A DNA stretch of 64,000 bases, from the NCBI GenBank assembly GCA_013399875.1, contig VXAZ01008031.1, positions 248,001-312,000 on the forward strand, read 5' to 3'. Made by a program: the position numbers and the translations under genes. Every line of letters starts with the position of its first letter. Position 1 is the first letter of the stretch. This document shows positions 23,996-35,805 of this stretch, piece by piece. This stretch comes from Gymnorhina tibicen. Lineage: Eukaryota > Chordata > Aves > Passeriformes > Artamidae. Below the pieces are notes generated by a model. It did not search any database. It saw nothing but the letters and a program-made list of their open reading frames with translations, and was not told the origin of the DNA.

Positions 23996-24000
23996 CTAAC

Positions 24001-27000
24001 TCACATGATTGTGCCAGGAATGATTCAATATAAACTCAGATGATTTCTTTTTTTTAGATGGAAATAATTCCAAGTGACAAGGCAAGAACAGGAACTAAAA
24101 ATGGATTGCGCCTAGCTGCCCACTGTGCTCTTGCTTGCAAGCTTGTTTTCCATCCAACTCAGTGCCTTCCTAAGACACAAAGTGCTCAGTCCTCTTCAGT
24201 CCTAAGTCCTTTCTACCCCTGAGATCTGGCTTTTTTGCTCTTTGCTTCCTTCCACAGTTTCTCTGCATGAGTAACAGTCTCCCAGCTCCTTGATGTGACT
24301 CTCCAGCCCACCACACTCCATGGGTCCTGGGACCTGCTTTCCCTTGAGCACACTTCACAGGACAGAAGTCACCCTCCAGCCTACACAAGTTCAGTTTGTG
24401 ACTGCTCCTCATACTAGAAATAGCAAGAATCCTACCAAACCTTAACTATTTCCCACAGAAGGCAATAATCCATATGAAAACCAGTATGAAATGTTTTTAA
24501 CAGCACAATGAAACCTTATTCCTAAGTCCCAACCCTGCAGTCCTCATTTGCAGAAAACAAGTGTTTCTGGGTAAAGGAGAACACACAAACCTGGGCCCTG
24601 AGCCAACGTAAACTAATGGAAAACACAAGGTGCTTTGAACAGGACATGCAAACTCTGTGTTGGTGAGGGTTTGAGATACAAAATTCAAAAACTCAGGTGG
24701 TCCTCCTCATGATCTTTGACTGACAAAGGCCCAGCCTGAAGAAAACATGGATACATTCATAGTTAGAGATGGAAAGCACAGTACCTATAACTCGAAACAT
24801 CTTCCTAATGCTGATTGAACGTAATTTTTTGTTTGGGAGTCCAAACAAACAAAAAAGTAAAAAAGAAATGTTTTAAATTGAGTTGCTCAAAATCTGATTT
24901 TATTAAGTACTGCAAGTAGCTATTTTCCCTACTATGGAACACTTTTTTTTAGAGAAATACTATTTTTCCTATTTTAAATTTTAAAAAATTTCCTTCTCTT
25001 TGGTTTTTTTTTAAATACAAACCTAAAAGCAAATTTCAGCTAGCACAATAAGTGAAGAGTTTCATTTTGATATTTTAATTGAAATGTCAAAAAGCCTCAG
25101 AATCAAACTGAGATGCTGTGTCATTTTCCTTCAAAAACATTAGCTCAGTCCAGCTGACAGCTAAGAGCAATTCAGTTCTGCAAGGTAAATAGTTTGCTCT
25201 GGAAACAGACCCTTATGCCCTATTCACAGTTTCATAAAATGAAAGAAATATGCCTCAAAACAACTGAAGTATCCAGGGGTGGTAGCAAATCCCACAGGAA
25301 TTCAGGATACAAAAGTGTTTGCAATCAATCAACAGGGCCTGCAACAGTTTCAATTAACATCCTATATGACAGTTTTAGAAGTTAATAAAGACTTTTCATT
25401 TTGTAAGGAAAAATAATGTAACAATGTAATTGAAAATCTCAAACCAAAGCCATGTGAAAGAGCTTTCTAAAAAAATAGCAAATTTCTTGCTAATTCTGAA
25501 TTGCCTAACTTGGCATCTCCCTTCTTTTCCAAATTTTGTCTTTAAGCAATAATCAAGACAGTCTTTTGATGAGTAAAGAAAGTTTATAAAATGCTTGACA
25601 GTAAGACTCATATCTATTCCCACATTAGAGAAAATCTATTTTCAAGGAGATTACACTTTTTATTAAGGCTTGAACAGCCCAGGGTACACTCCTCTGTCTG
25701 GGATACAGAGCCCATGCTTCACCCAAACTTGACAAAGATAAACCTCTTATCTTCAGCAAGAGAAAAAGAATCAACATCTTGAAAATGGGTCAAATTCCAT
25801 TGCTGTTGAGATTAGCAGTTCCTGTTAGATCAGCTGACTTGGAAGAAACAGAGAAAACCCTTGCAGTGTCTGGAAAAGACTGACATTACTCCAACAGCCC
25901 AATTTCACAAAGTCCTTAGTCAGCAAAAACGGAGAGCTGGCAGAAGAGTGCTGCCGGAGGGTGATAAGGACAACCCAAAGTGCAGTTTGCTCCCAGAGCC
26001 ATAACGAGCACCACACCTCAGACACAACTCTTTATTTTCATGGTGATGCAACCAAGGGAGACTGGCCCCAAGAATCTCAGAGATACCTGGAAGGTGTCTG
26101 CAGTGTTCGAGTTCAGGCTGGAGCTGATCTCCATTTATTGGAAGATGTTTGGAGGCACCAAGATTTCTCATTCCCTGACATTTTCTAAAAAGACATTTTT
26201 ACAAATTGGGGCCAGGATTAGCAGTCATCCTTTTTCCCCTGTGATTCCAGAGACTCATATATTTCACTGGCTTGTTATTGTGGATCATTAAAAAGGCCAA
26301 ACGGGCTTTACAAAAAAGGCTACACAAACACATGCCTCTCCCACGCTACACATTGTTTACAGATTCTAAAAATAACATGATCTTAGAATGCAAGATTAGC
26401 TACCTTTGCTCAAGATTCCTGTTACACTTGCTTCCTTCTGTAGCAGTCCTATCATGGGTAAATATGTGATAGGTTATCATACCCCAGTGTGTTTGGTGTA
26501 TCAAAGGGAAACAAAATTGACTTGCCCTTGATTATATTATAAATAAATCGGCTTTTATCTAGGATGAAGGCCACAACATACACTGTCCCCAAGCTTCTAA
26601 TTTATGCATATAACTGTTTATGTGCATTTGCACAGGCACATACAGTGTTCATTGGGAAGTTTTGTCATTTTTCTTTGACCTGATCATCACCCTTTCCCCA
26701 GTTAAATAAAATTTCACTAAAATCAAAAATTTTTTAACTGAATCATTTTCATGGACATTTTGACCTGGAACGGACCACTTGGTCCAGCCTTCTTGGTGGG
26801 CATGTACAGAGGATCTTGGCCAGACCCATCACACGCCACCCTGTGATCTGTGATCTCAGGTCTGTGACCAGGGCGACCCAGAAGGGAAATAAGGAAATGA
26901 GTAGAGAAAGCATCTATCAGAAGAGATAAGTACTACATCAGAAATGCATGTTATAGACATTTATATTTCCTAGAACAAAACGTCCTCGCAGCCAGGCATT

Positions 27001-27311
27001 CCGAAGTATAATTCACAGGACTGCTACCTGTTGCCTGGACTACAACAAAACCCAGATAAAACAGGCTTGTTGTTCCCAGCACATTAGTGGATTAGGTCTA
27101 AAGCTGCCCTCATTTTAAGGAAAAAAAGCAGCTCCACTGAAACTGTGTAAAACTCGACCAGTCTCGATGATTAGCTTATGGGCTTGTACCTTGAGTATCT
27201 GGGTAAAGTGTCCTCTCCCAGCCTTATTTGACCAAGCTTGTCTTGAGCAAGAAATACTCTCTTAACAATATGCCCTAACATCTCTTTTACCACAACAGAT
27301 ATCATACCCCG
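24001..27311. other. Intergenic stretch, no gene recognised
   Basis: The sequence is AT-rich and unique-looking between the LTR and the next CR1. A short block near 26755-26880 could be an old CR1 remnant, but the match is too weak to call. Confidence 0.5.
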
Positions 27312-27565
27312 TGACAGGACAGGCTCAAAGCTGCATCAGGGGAGATTCAGACTTCACATTAAGGAAGCCTTTCTTTACTGAGAGGGTGGTCAAGCAGTGG
27401 AACAGGCTCCACAGAGGTGGGTGATGCCCCAAGCCTGTCAGTGTTTAAAAGGCATTTGGACAATGCCCTTAATATCATACTATAACTTTTGGCCAGCTCT
27501 GCAGTGGTCAGGCAGTTGGACTGGATGATCCTTGTAGGTCCCTTCCAACTGAAATATGCTATATA
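27312..27565 (+). mobile_element. CR1 LINE 3' fragment
   Basis: The forward CR1 3' part reads GTGACAGGACAGGCTCAAAG, GCATCAGGGGAGATTCAGAC, CATTAAGGAAGCCTTTCTTT, CAGTGGAACAGGCTCC, TTGGACTGGATGATCCTTGT and GGTCCCTTCCAACTG. The usual ATTCTRTG tail has decayed. Confidence 0.92.
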
Positions 27566-28349
27566 AGAAGAAACAGAAAGTTTTCTACAGAAAGCTTCTT
27601 CCCTAATTTCCTGAGAATAAAAGTGAATTAATCATCCCTCCGGTATAAATATATTTACCCTTTGGAAAGGATACACACAACATTTCTCTCCACTCTAGTT
27701 TCTTACCCTTTAGCACCTGTGCAGTGTTAGCTGTCCCTGGTTTTGGTGGGAGGGAGAGTTAACATTTCATAGGAGTTACTTGATGTGGCCTTGGCCTCTC
27801 ACCTTATATACAGCATCCATGATCAATCAGCATTTTCCTTGTTGCTTCATGCCTGGTGCTCCAGATTGGAAGGATTTGCAAAATGTGTTTGTCTTAATCT
27901 TTTCCTCACTCCTACCTTTTTTTTTTCCTTCCTGTGGATACCCTGGGGAGAAAAGATAAAGATAAAAAGCTTTGACACAGGGCTATGCACTGAAGCATTT
28001 TCTTTAACTTACACATAGATACACATTAGGCAGATAAACACATGAGGATGCAGATCTCTCTTCAAACAGCACAGCAAAGTCTTGCTATATGGAATTGTAA
28101 TGTCATTTGAGAAGGGACATGATTTTGGTTGACTAAAAACATTTTTACAGCCAGAGAGCAATGAGGTTTGAAGAGGTAATTGATGCTGTCAGGTAAAGTG
28201 TTCAGGAATTCAACCCCAGAACTCCAGCACTGTTTATCCAGAAAGCACTGCTGTAATAGCAAGGGAGCTTTATGAGCTAGTCAGTCATAAGACTGTATCA
28301 TGCTCCACGGGGATGAAAGACACTAGATAAAGTTTTATACCTGGCAATA

Positions 28350-29055
28350 CACAGAATCCCACAATGGGTCAGGCTGGAAGGGACCACATTGGCTCATCTG
28401 GCCCCACCTCCCTGCTCAAGCAGGGTCAACCCAGAGCACACAGCACAGGATTGTGTCCAGATGGGTCTGGAATATCCCCAGTGAGGGAGACTCCACACCC
28501 TCTCTGCTCTCTGTTTCAGTGCTCAGTCACTGCACAGGAAAAGTTCTTCCTCCTGTCCAGGTGGAACTTCCTGAGCATCAGTTCCTGCCCATTCATTCCT
28601 CTCGTGCCATTGCTGGGCCCCACAGAGCAGAGCCTGGTTCCTGCTCTGAGCCCTCCCTGCAGACAGGGACAGACAGGGATGAGGGCCCCTCTCAGCTGTG
28701 TCTCCTCTTGAGGTTGAACATCCCCAGTTCCTTCAGCCTTTCCTTGTCCAGGAGATGCTCCAGGCCCTTCCTCATCTCTGCAGCCTCCACTGGACCCACT
28801 CCAGGAGTTCCCTGTCCCTCTTGTACCAAGAAGCTGAGAACTGGACACTCCAGATGTGCCTCACCAGAGCTGAGTAGCAGGGCAGGATCAACTCTCTCAA
28901 CCTGCTGGCAATGCTCTTCCTAATGCATCCCAGGATTCCTGAGGCTTTCTTGGCCACAGGGGGACACTGCTGTCTCATGGACAGCTTGTTGTTCACCAGG
29001 ACACTCAGGTCCTTCTCTGCCGAGCTGCTTTCCAGCCTGTAGAGGTGCATGGGTT
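28350..29055 (-). mobile_element. CR1 LINE fragment with remnant of the reverse-transcriptase ORF2 C-terminus
   Basis: Read on the minus strand, 29050-28772 translates to HLYRLESSSAEKDLSVLVNN, KLSMRQQCPPVAKKASGILG and CIRKSIASRLRELILPCYSA, the hallmark end of CR1 ORF2. The frame then breaks: the PHLEYCVQFWAP region is shortened and downstream residues fall in another frame. The element ends at 28350 with the CR1 tail (ACACAGAATCCCACAATGGG on the plus strand). It is a dead, 5'-truncated copy of about 700 bases. Confidence 0.93.
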
Positions 29056-32000
29056 TAATACATACTGCTGTACTTTAATAAACACAGCATTTTCCTTAAC
29101 AAAACTCCTAGGAACAGTCTCCGTCCCACAATGACCAGCTGGCTCAAAGAGAACCTGTGCTTTTGAGTGAGGGCTCTCATTGCACATCTTAAAAGAGGAC
29201 ACAAAGCCCTGGCTGACGTGAGTGGGACCAGTGCTGAGGCTTTAGATGCAGTTAGACTGCCCTTCCCCTGAAGATATTCTGCACTGTATTGTCCCTGTCA
29301 CCCATTTCACTCTGACACCTAAAAATGTTCCGCAGGATTTAAATTAACCAACCCATGGGATCATGGAATCACTCTACATCTCAAGGCAGCAGTCCTAATT
29401 CTTCGTTCATTTGAAGAAGGCAGGATCTCAAATACTGAATGGTTTTGTCTCTTTCAGCTTGACGAAAGACAAAGCAGGTGATCACTGAGGAAAACTAGGG
29501 AGCCTCAGTTCACACTGAAAAAGCCAAGGGAACACAAGATGCTTTCCCTTCTTCCTCTAAGCATACAGACCTCCCCCTCAAAGAGCACAGGAACTAATCA
29601 CAGAGCTGGAGACACCAAAAAGGCCTGTCTGGGTAATGCTCTGACAACTGCACTCTGAACTTGCTGGATTGAGTTCCTTGCACTGCCAGAGTCAGGAGTG
29701 TCAACATGGTACAGTACTATCAGAAAAAAAACCCAAAACACGTACATCTGTGGATTTGGCTTAACCCCACAACAGTCAAAGCTGGGGCCTGAATATATTA
29801 AATATACGTGGGGAGTTTTAAGCCTACTTCAACTAAGAGCTGTAAACATAGGGTTTCGTTTTCAGATAGTTTACTTCATGAACAGATGTGGTTATAATTA
29901 TATCAGATTTTAGTAAAATGAGCAATCAAATCGTAAAGCAGAGTAGTCCAAAGGCAGCTTGTTCACTTTCCTGTACTGATTAAAGTAGTTTAAATTCTCA
30001 CTTTTCCATCTTTATCCACTGCCATAAATAAACGAAAATCAATTCTATTCATTTGTTTCTACTTCCTATGGATTCCATCACACTTCAGTCCATTATAACC
30101 AAAGCAACCATAAATTACCGCATCCAGTGCAATGGATGTGACAAAAAACCTGACAAAAATCCAAAAGAGCTAAGTGCTGCTGAGAAGTTTTCCTTTCATT
30201 ACTCTGATCACAAAGATCTCAGCAACAGCGTGTGCTTTGGAGACCACAGCAAAGACAAGGAGTTGATTTATGTAGGCCATACATGGTCAAGAAGAGCTTC
30301 AGTTTGTCATTTCTGACATGAAGGAGGAAATATGGCTTGAAAAATACAGAATACTGATATAGTGGAAAGCGAATATCGGCTGGTAAGAAGGGTGAGTGGA
30401 AACATTGTAGGGATACAGACCCCAAGAATGCTTTACCCAAGTGATACCTCTTTCCTCTTCCACCCAAAGTGTCAGCCAGTCACACACTCCTGCAATCACA
30501 TTTAACCTTTCCAGAGAGTTGAATTCTTTCTCTCCTTCCCTTCTGCCCCTAACAATTCCCCACAGCTGTGGCACACTCAGGAGTGTGCTTTGAAGAGTTT
30601 AGATGCTCATTTTGGGCACCAGACCCAAGTGGGTCTGATTTCCAGCATCAGCAGCAGAAGAAATGGGTCTCGAGCCATGACTTTGGAAAAGACTTTGGAA
30701 AAGACTCAAACTTTTTATTCTGTTGATTCCTGTGAAGCTTAAAGCCTTTATCCATACAAATTTCTGGCTTTGCCCTAGCCCTCCTCCTCTCCTGACCAAT
30801 ACCACACCACTTTACCCTGGCCAATACAGGTTTTTTCCATCAGACTCTGACTCTAATACATCTGCCTGTGCAGCAGGTAGAACAGCAGTGCTGACACATT
30901 GTGAATGCTTCCAGTTTTCTGTTTACCACCATCCTCTCATTTTCAGCTTCCTGCAACAGATGGACTTTTACAGGCACAAGAAGAGTCAGTAACTGGGTGG
31001 GAGAGGCAGGAAAAGCTGCTGCTTCAGTAGCAAGAACCCAGAGAGAAAAATAAAGGCAGAATGTTGTGGAAGAATATGTAGACCTATATTTAAGCATCAG
31101 CCCAGTATCAGCCATGAGCACAGCTTCAGCTGAGGCAATTCAGACTGCCTTCTCTTGCCAGTTCTGCCTTTTCTCCAGGGAAACGGGTTCCAAGAGACGC
31201 AGCTAAAGACATAAATAAATCTGTTTCAAGCTATGATGTTCCTTTTGTTGGGACAGCACCCATTTTGATAGCATCAGCCACAGTGCTCTCTAGTAAAGAG
31301 AGCAACATTTCCTAACAACATTTCCATCCATCCTGCCAGTCAGCTAACATATAGTCCTTCCAAATGTGCAAAGGATCATGTGGGGAACTGAGATTAAATT
31401 TCATCTTTTCATTGCTTGCATCCCCCAGGAAAAGTCACAATGCATCCCTTTTAGGTTTCTCCAAAGGGCAAATAAACAATAACTAAAAATCATCCAAGCA
31501 AAATATGGAATGATAAACTCTTTATGTTTTGACAGTCATCAGCTTTTAAGCTCACCACACTAGAAATGCTATTGTGTTATGCATTCCCTTTCCTCTCCCT
31601 CCATGTACCTTAATAATGCATATGGAAGGTAGGAAGCCATGAGGCTGTGAATGTAGTGAAGAAACTGCCCCTTTTCTCTGAGCAACATTATGAGTTGGAA
31701 AAACATTTTCAATCCCTAATGGCTAAGCTTTTAAAAGCCCTTCTGAAAGCAAAACCAGGGGAAAATACCTCAAATGCAAAAAGAGCAGGAAGCTCTCTGG
31801 CACACAGCACGCTCTGTTCCTATGTTCCAGGCAGCGACCCATCAAGAGATGCCACTTCCCAGAGAAGAAAGCGTGGTGCTGTGTTCTGGGAGGGCCAGCA
31901 TGGCTGAGTGACAGGCAGCTGTGCTGGCCCTGTGCCAGTCAGGATGAGCCCTCCTTTTGAAAGCCTCGGCCGAGCAGCTTGCTATTTTAAGATAAAAATT

Positions 32001-33014
32001 AATTCTATGGGGTTAGGGACATATCTGAGATATGAAATAATATTCTCAGGTGCATATCCAAGCCTGCCTTTCCGCAGTGTTTTAGTCAGGGGCAGTTCTT
32101 TCAATAGGGTCAATGAGGTTCGTCTCAGCAGAGCTCTCTGAGGGTCACCTGGGAAAAGCCCTGCTGATCCATTTTCTTTTCGTGCTGTGCCTAAACCTCA
32201 GGGGAGCACGCAACAGCACCAAACCCAGCACCACAACCCAGCTGAAGATGAGGAGCTTCACCACACCTGCCTGTTGAGATACCCACAAGCTCCAAAGGTT
32301 CTTTACCACCACTTCCAGCTTTCTTATGTTAATAACCATTAACATTCCAGTCCCTGCTCAGTCATAAAACTGTCAACACAATTAAACCTGTGTCAGAAAG
32401 GACAATCTGATCCATCCTCTGCATTCAAGTTAACTCCAAGCCCAGCTTCACTCCAAGATGCAGTTGTGTCTGGGGCATTGCAGACACCCAAAGTCTGCTA
32501 AGAGCTGTTCTGAACATCTGAACCATGAGAGAGTTCAGCAGAATTTTATAGCCTCTGGAGTGTTCCACAAGAGACAGGAGTCTATAAGAAACTGGATCGA
32601 TTATGCGGCATTACACATTTATGGCGGCAGAATTTAAAGTAGTTTATTTAGATGTCACAGGGCATCTGTGCACTGACACTGTTAATTACAGCTACTAGTA
32701 GCACAGGGACTGTGTTAGATGATGCTAATGAATGAATACCTGTGTCTTGTAGGTGTGTGACTCACTGACTACCTGCAGGAGGGGAGAGTGGTTGCAAGGG
32801 GATCTGTAAGCTACAGGAAGACTTCTAGGATACTAATTGCAAGGAAAAACTTTGGGCTGAAATTGAGCCACAGATTTTATCACAGCCAATCTCTGAGAAG
32901 CAGGAGACTGTGAATTACCTGCTGTGACTGGCTTTGCATCAGAATGGGAATCTCTCCTTCCTCACCAGCTGCCTTCCCTTTGGGATCTAAAGGCTGAAAA
33001 TGCTGGTTACACCA
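29056..33014. other. Intergenic stretch, no gene recognised
   Basis: Four kilobases without an exon, RNA or repeat I can name. A small tandem GACTTTGGAAAA duplication lies at about 30681-30705. Confidence 0.5.
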
Positions 33015-33137
33015 AACCTGACAGAGCTGAAGAAGCATTTGGACAATACCCTCGAGCACATGGTGTGGCTCTTGGGGAGTGGGACTCAATGATCCTTGTG
33101 GGTCTCTTCCAACTCAGCTTATTCTGTGATTCTGTAA
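33015..33137 (+). mobile_element. Short CR1 LINE 3' fragment with internal deletion
   Basis: It reads CCTGACAGAGCTGAAGAAGC, ATTTGGACAATACCCTCGAG, GACTCAATGATCCTTGTGGG, TCTCTTCCAACTCAGC and ends TTCTGTGATTCTGTA. Compared with the usual CR1 end, a stretch between the TGGCTCTTGGGG and GTGGGACTC parts is missing. Confidence 0.9.
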
Positions 33138-34914
33138 TTTCCCTGAAGGAGATGAGAAGCTCTGAATAAGTTCCTCTTCAGAGCCATCAACAAATTCCCT
33201 CTCCAGTGATGGGAAGGGCCACAGAAACAAAACAGTCAGACACAAGCCTAGCAGGAGCAGGGGACAGGAACCAAGGTGAGTGAACTTGATGGAAAATCCA
33301 GGAGGAGCAATCTTCTGAGAACTGCAGTTACAGGAGCTCTAAGAAATAGCAGATACCTCAAACCTACCAGGATAGCAAACTTAGGACCTAATGGCACATA
33401 TTTACCGACCAAGACAAATCTAGACAAAACTATTACCATAAAGGTGGATGTGGATAATAAATATCAAGATACTGGCACAGGTGCCAAATCATTCCTGGAT
33501 CAGGACAGCCCTTGCAATGCTGCCCGGGTGTCCCTATTGTTGATAGTATAGACACTTGAAATTGAAGGTCCTTTAAAAACACAACACTCAATAGTTTTCC
33601 ACGAAAAAGAATTGTACACTCTGAGGCAACAGCAGGTTCCATTCTAAACAAGGGGTAAAATGTACCAAATGAAAAATAAGGTACTCTTAGTGCCCCTCAG
33701 AGTCCTCAGAGCACCTGTAAAGCCTAACTCCATTGCTCAGTGTCACAGAGACCCTAGTCACTGCCACCCCGAACTGTTCACACAGCTAAGCAAACAAGTC
33801 AACAGTCATATTTACCACAGCTCATCCTGTAGATGTGCCAAGGTGAATGGAGGGACAGACAGATGTCAAACACAGAGTCAGGGTGAGCAGTCATATCCAC
33901 ACATTGGCAATCACATCCAACCCTCTCGCTGAACTTTAAGGACAGGTTTAACGATGGAAGTGCCCTACACAGAACTGCTTTAGTCATTATAGCAAAGCAA
34001 AAGAAATCTGACTTGATGTCAGCCCTGTCCAGGGATCAAACTCTATCAAAGTGTCAGCAATCACTCCTGTCTTCCAAATTACCTCATCACCAAAACAAAG
34101 TGCTTTATCCAGCTTTTAGCAGTTTCCTGACTGGTTTTCTTTGCTCCTGACCATATGTAGCCATTACTGATCACCTCTTCTCAATCAGGTCTGCTCTCCA
34201 ACTTCTCTCTTTCATTTGCTAAGACAGGATGGATTCCCACTGCATTGGGGGATATTGGTATCTTATGGTCCACAGGGAGGAGAAAATGATAGAATTTCAC
34301 AGAGGATTGCTACGTGCAGAACCACTGCTCTCTGCTCCTTACACAGCAACCAGCCACCCTGTCCCACACTGAGCAGGGCATGGATGCCTTCCCGGTGTGC
34401 CAGGCTGACGGCACAGGCACAGACAATTCCTCCAGCTCCTTACTTGTGGGACAGAGGCATCTAGTGGCTGAGCGCTGAAAGATCGGGTAAAGCCACCAGA
34501 CTCCAATCAGGGAGGCTTGTGTTTGTAGTTTAAGTGGGATGCTGCTGCTGCCAACATGAAGACAGGTTGCTACAAAGCTGTTTGGCTGTTAACTGCTCTG
34601 CCCAGGTTCCCATGCCATTAAGCAAAATACAAACACATGGCAGCAGGCACAACAGCCCAGAGAAAACCTCCCAAAGCCCAGGGCGTGCCAGATACTCAGG
34701 CAGTGTGCTAGGGAACACGTGCACCAGCAGCCCCCAGCACAGCCATCAAACTCCCAGAAGTGGGTGGCTCAGCACCTCCTGTGTCTTTGTACTTGACAAC
34801 CTGCCACAGTTTAACTCCGCAAATAATCTTCTTCACCTCTGAAAGCTGCTGCAGTTGATGTCAGCTAGCTTTGAAAGCCAGTGGGTCACCCTCCCCTGGT
34901 CGTACTCGTGACAC

Positions 34915-35144
34915 CGTTCAAGACTTTACAGATATCCACTACAGCCCTTTTCAGACACCTCTTTTCTAGTCTGAATAGTCCTGGTCTAGCTACTTAGTCC
35001 TTGCACGTAAGTCATTCCACACAGCTGATGATCTGGTTTTTGGCCTTACTAGTCCTATGACTTGTACCTCCTGCTTCTAGTTCTGCTATCCTGTTTGAGA
35101 TGAGATCAGGACTTAACACAGTATGTGAGATGCAGCTGAGCCAC
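34915..35144 (-). mobile_element. Old CR1-type LINE, first part (interrupted by LTR at 35145-35738)
   Basis: Blocks such as AAGACTTTACAGATATCCAC, ACACCTCTTTTCTAGTCTGA, ATAGTCCTGGTCTAGC and AGCTGATGATCTGG resemble an ancient CR1 subfamily in reverse orientation, strongly diverged. The similarity appears to resume after the LTR at 35739. Confidence 0.65.
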
Positions 35145-35345
35145 TGTACTGGTTTGAAAGCAAACTTGTGAGAGACTCCAAGTCAGAAATACAATTTAAT
35201 AGGAAAAATAAAATAAATGCAATAGTACAAAAAAGAACAACCCACTGACAAAGTCAGAGCACAGATCTGACCCCCTGGCAATCAGGGGGTTGGTAACAGT
35301 CCAATTAAATGGTGACTGCAGTGCTCCTGGAGTGATGGTTCTGTT

Positions 35346-35425
35346 GAAGGGTCTAGTCTTCCTCTGAAGGTCCAGTGGTGGTGTAGAAGGGTCTGGTCTT
35401 CCTCAGAAAGTCCAGTGGTGGTTGT
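35346..35425. repeat. Two-copy tandem repeat, 40-base period, inside the LTR
   Basis: Copies at 35346-35385 and 35386-35425 both read GAAGGGTCT(A/G)GTCTTCCTC and later GTCCAGTGGTGGT, with few differences. They probably arose by slippage before or after integration. Confidence 0.85.
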
Positions 35426-35549
35426 GTAGATCTTGTCTTCTGGGATCCCAGTAGGTAAGTCTGCCTCTGCTGTTCCAGGCCCCAGATTTTATCCTGGTGG
35501 GAATGCTTGGCTCCTTCCCCCTGGGCGGAGCATCTCACAATGGGATGGT

Positions 35550-35651
35550 GAGTCATGAGGCAAGGCACTGATGGGCCCATTAACAGGAGATAGTTCAGGA
35601 TTGAGTTATCTCTGAGTCATATAGCAAGGCATTGTTGAGCCCATTAACAGA
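35550..35651. repeat. Two-copy repeat, 64-base period, inside the LTR U3
   Basis: GAGTCAT...GCAAGGCA...CCCATTAACAG recurs at 35550 and 35614. It lies in the presumed U3 (enhancer) part on the minus strand, where repeated blocks are common in retroviral LTRs. Confidence 0.75.
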
Positions 35652-35738
35652 AGCTTGTCCAGAGGGAGGAGGCAAGGAACATTGCTACACCTGGGTTTCA
35701 GCAGCTCATGGTAATAGAATACACTGTAACCCACGACA

Positions 35739-35805
35739 GCCATAGACACACATAACAGCATTCTTAGTTTTGTGCTCTTTTCCCTTCCCACTTTTTTTTT
35801 CTTTT
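35739..35805 (-). mobile_element. Old CR1-type LINE, second part (right of the LTR)
   Basis: GCCATAGACACACATAACAG, then CATTCTTAGTTTTGTGCTC, resembles the part of an ancient CR1 that would directly follow the segment ending at 35144. If so, the LTR split a pre-existing element. The call rests on weak similarity and on the matching target duplication. Confidence 0.5.

Larger units (their letters stand above)
35145..35738 (-). mobile_element. Solo LTR of an avian endogenous retrovirus, inserted into an old CR1
   Basis: The plus strand runs from TGTACTGGTTTGAAAGC to TAACCCACGACA (TG...CA). The flanks are GCCAC (35140-35144) and GCCAT (35739-35743), a 5-bp duplication with one change. On the minus strand a CCGCCC GC box, an ATAAAA TATA-like box (complement at about 35487-35492) and a late ATTAAA follow in promoter order, so minus is the likely sense. 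Inside are two short tandem duplications with 40- and 64-base periods. No internal viral genes remain. Confidence 0.82.

Noticed and set aside
26755..26880. Possible CR1 remnant (GACCTGGAACGGACCACTTG and following)
   Set aside because: Only a vague resemblance to the CR1 3' end; no tail and no second diagnostic block.
28364..28923. Plus-strand frames of 115 and 156 codons
   Set aside because: Antisense of the CR1 element at 28350-29055.
29740..29760. LTR-like end (TTAACCCCACAACA)
   Set aside because: No matching start, target duplication or polyadenylation signal in the expected places.
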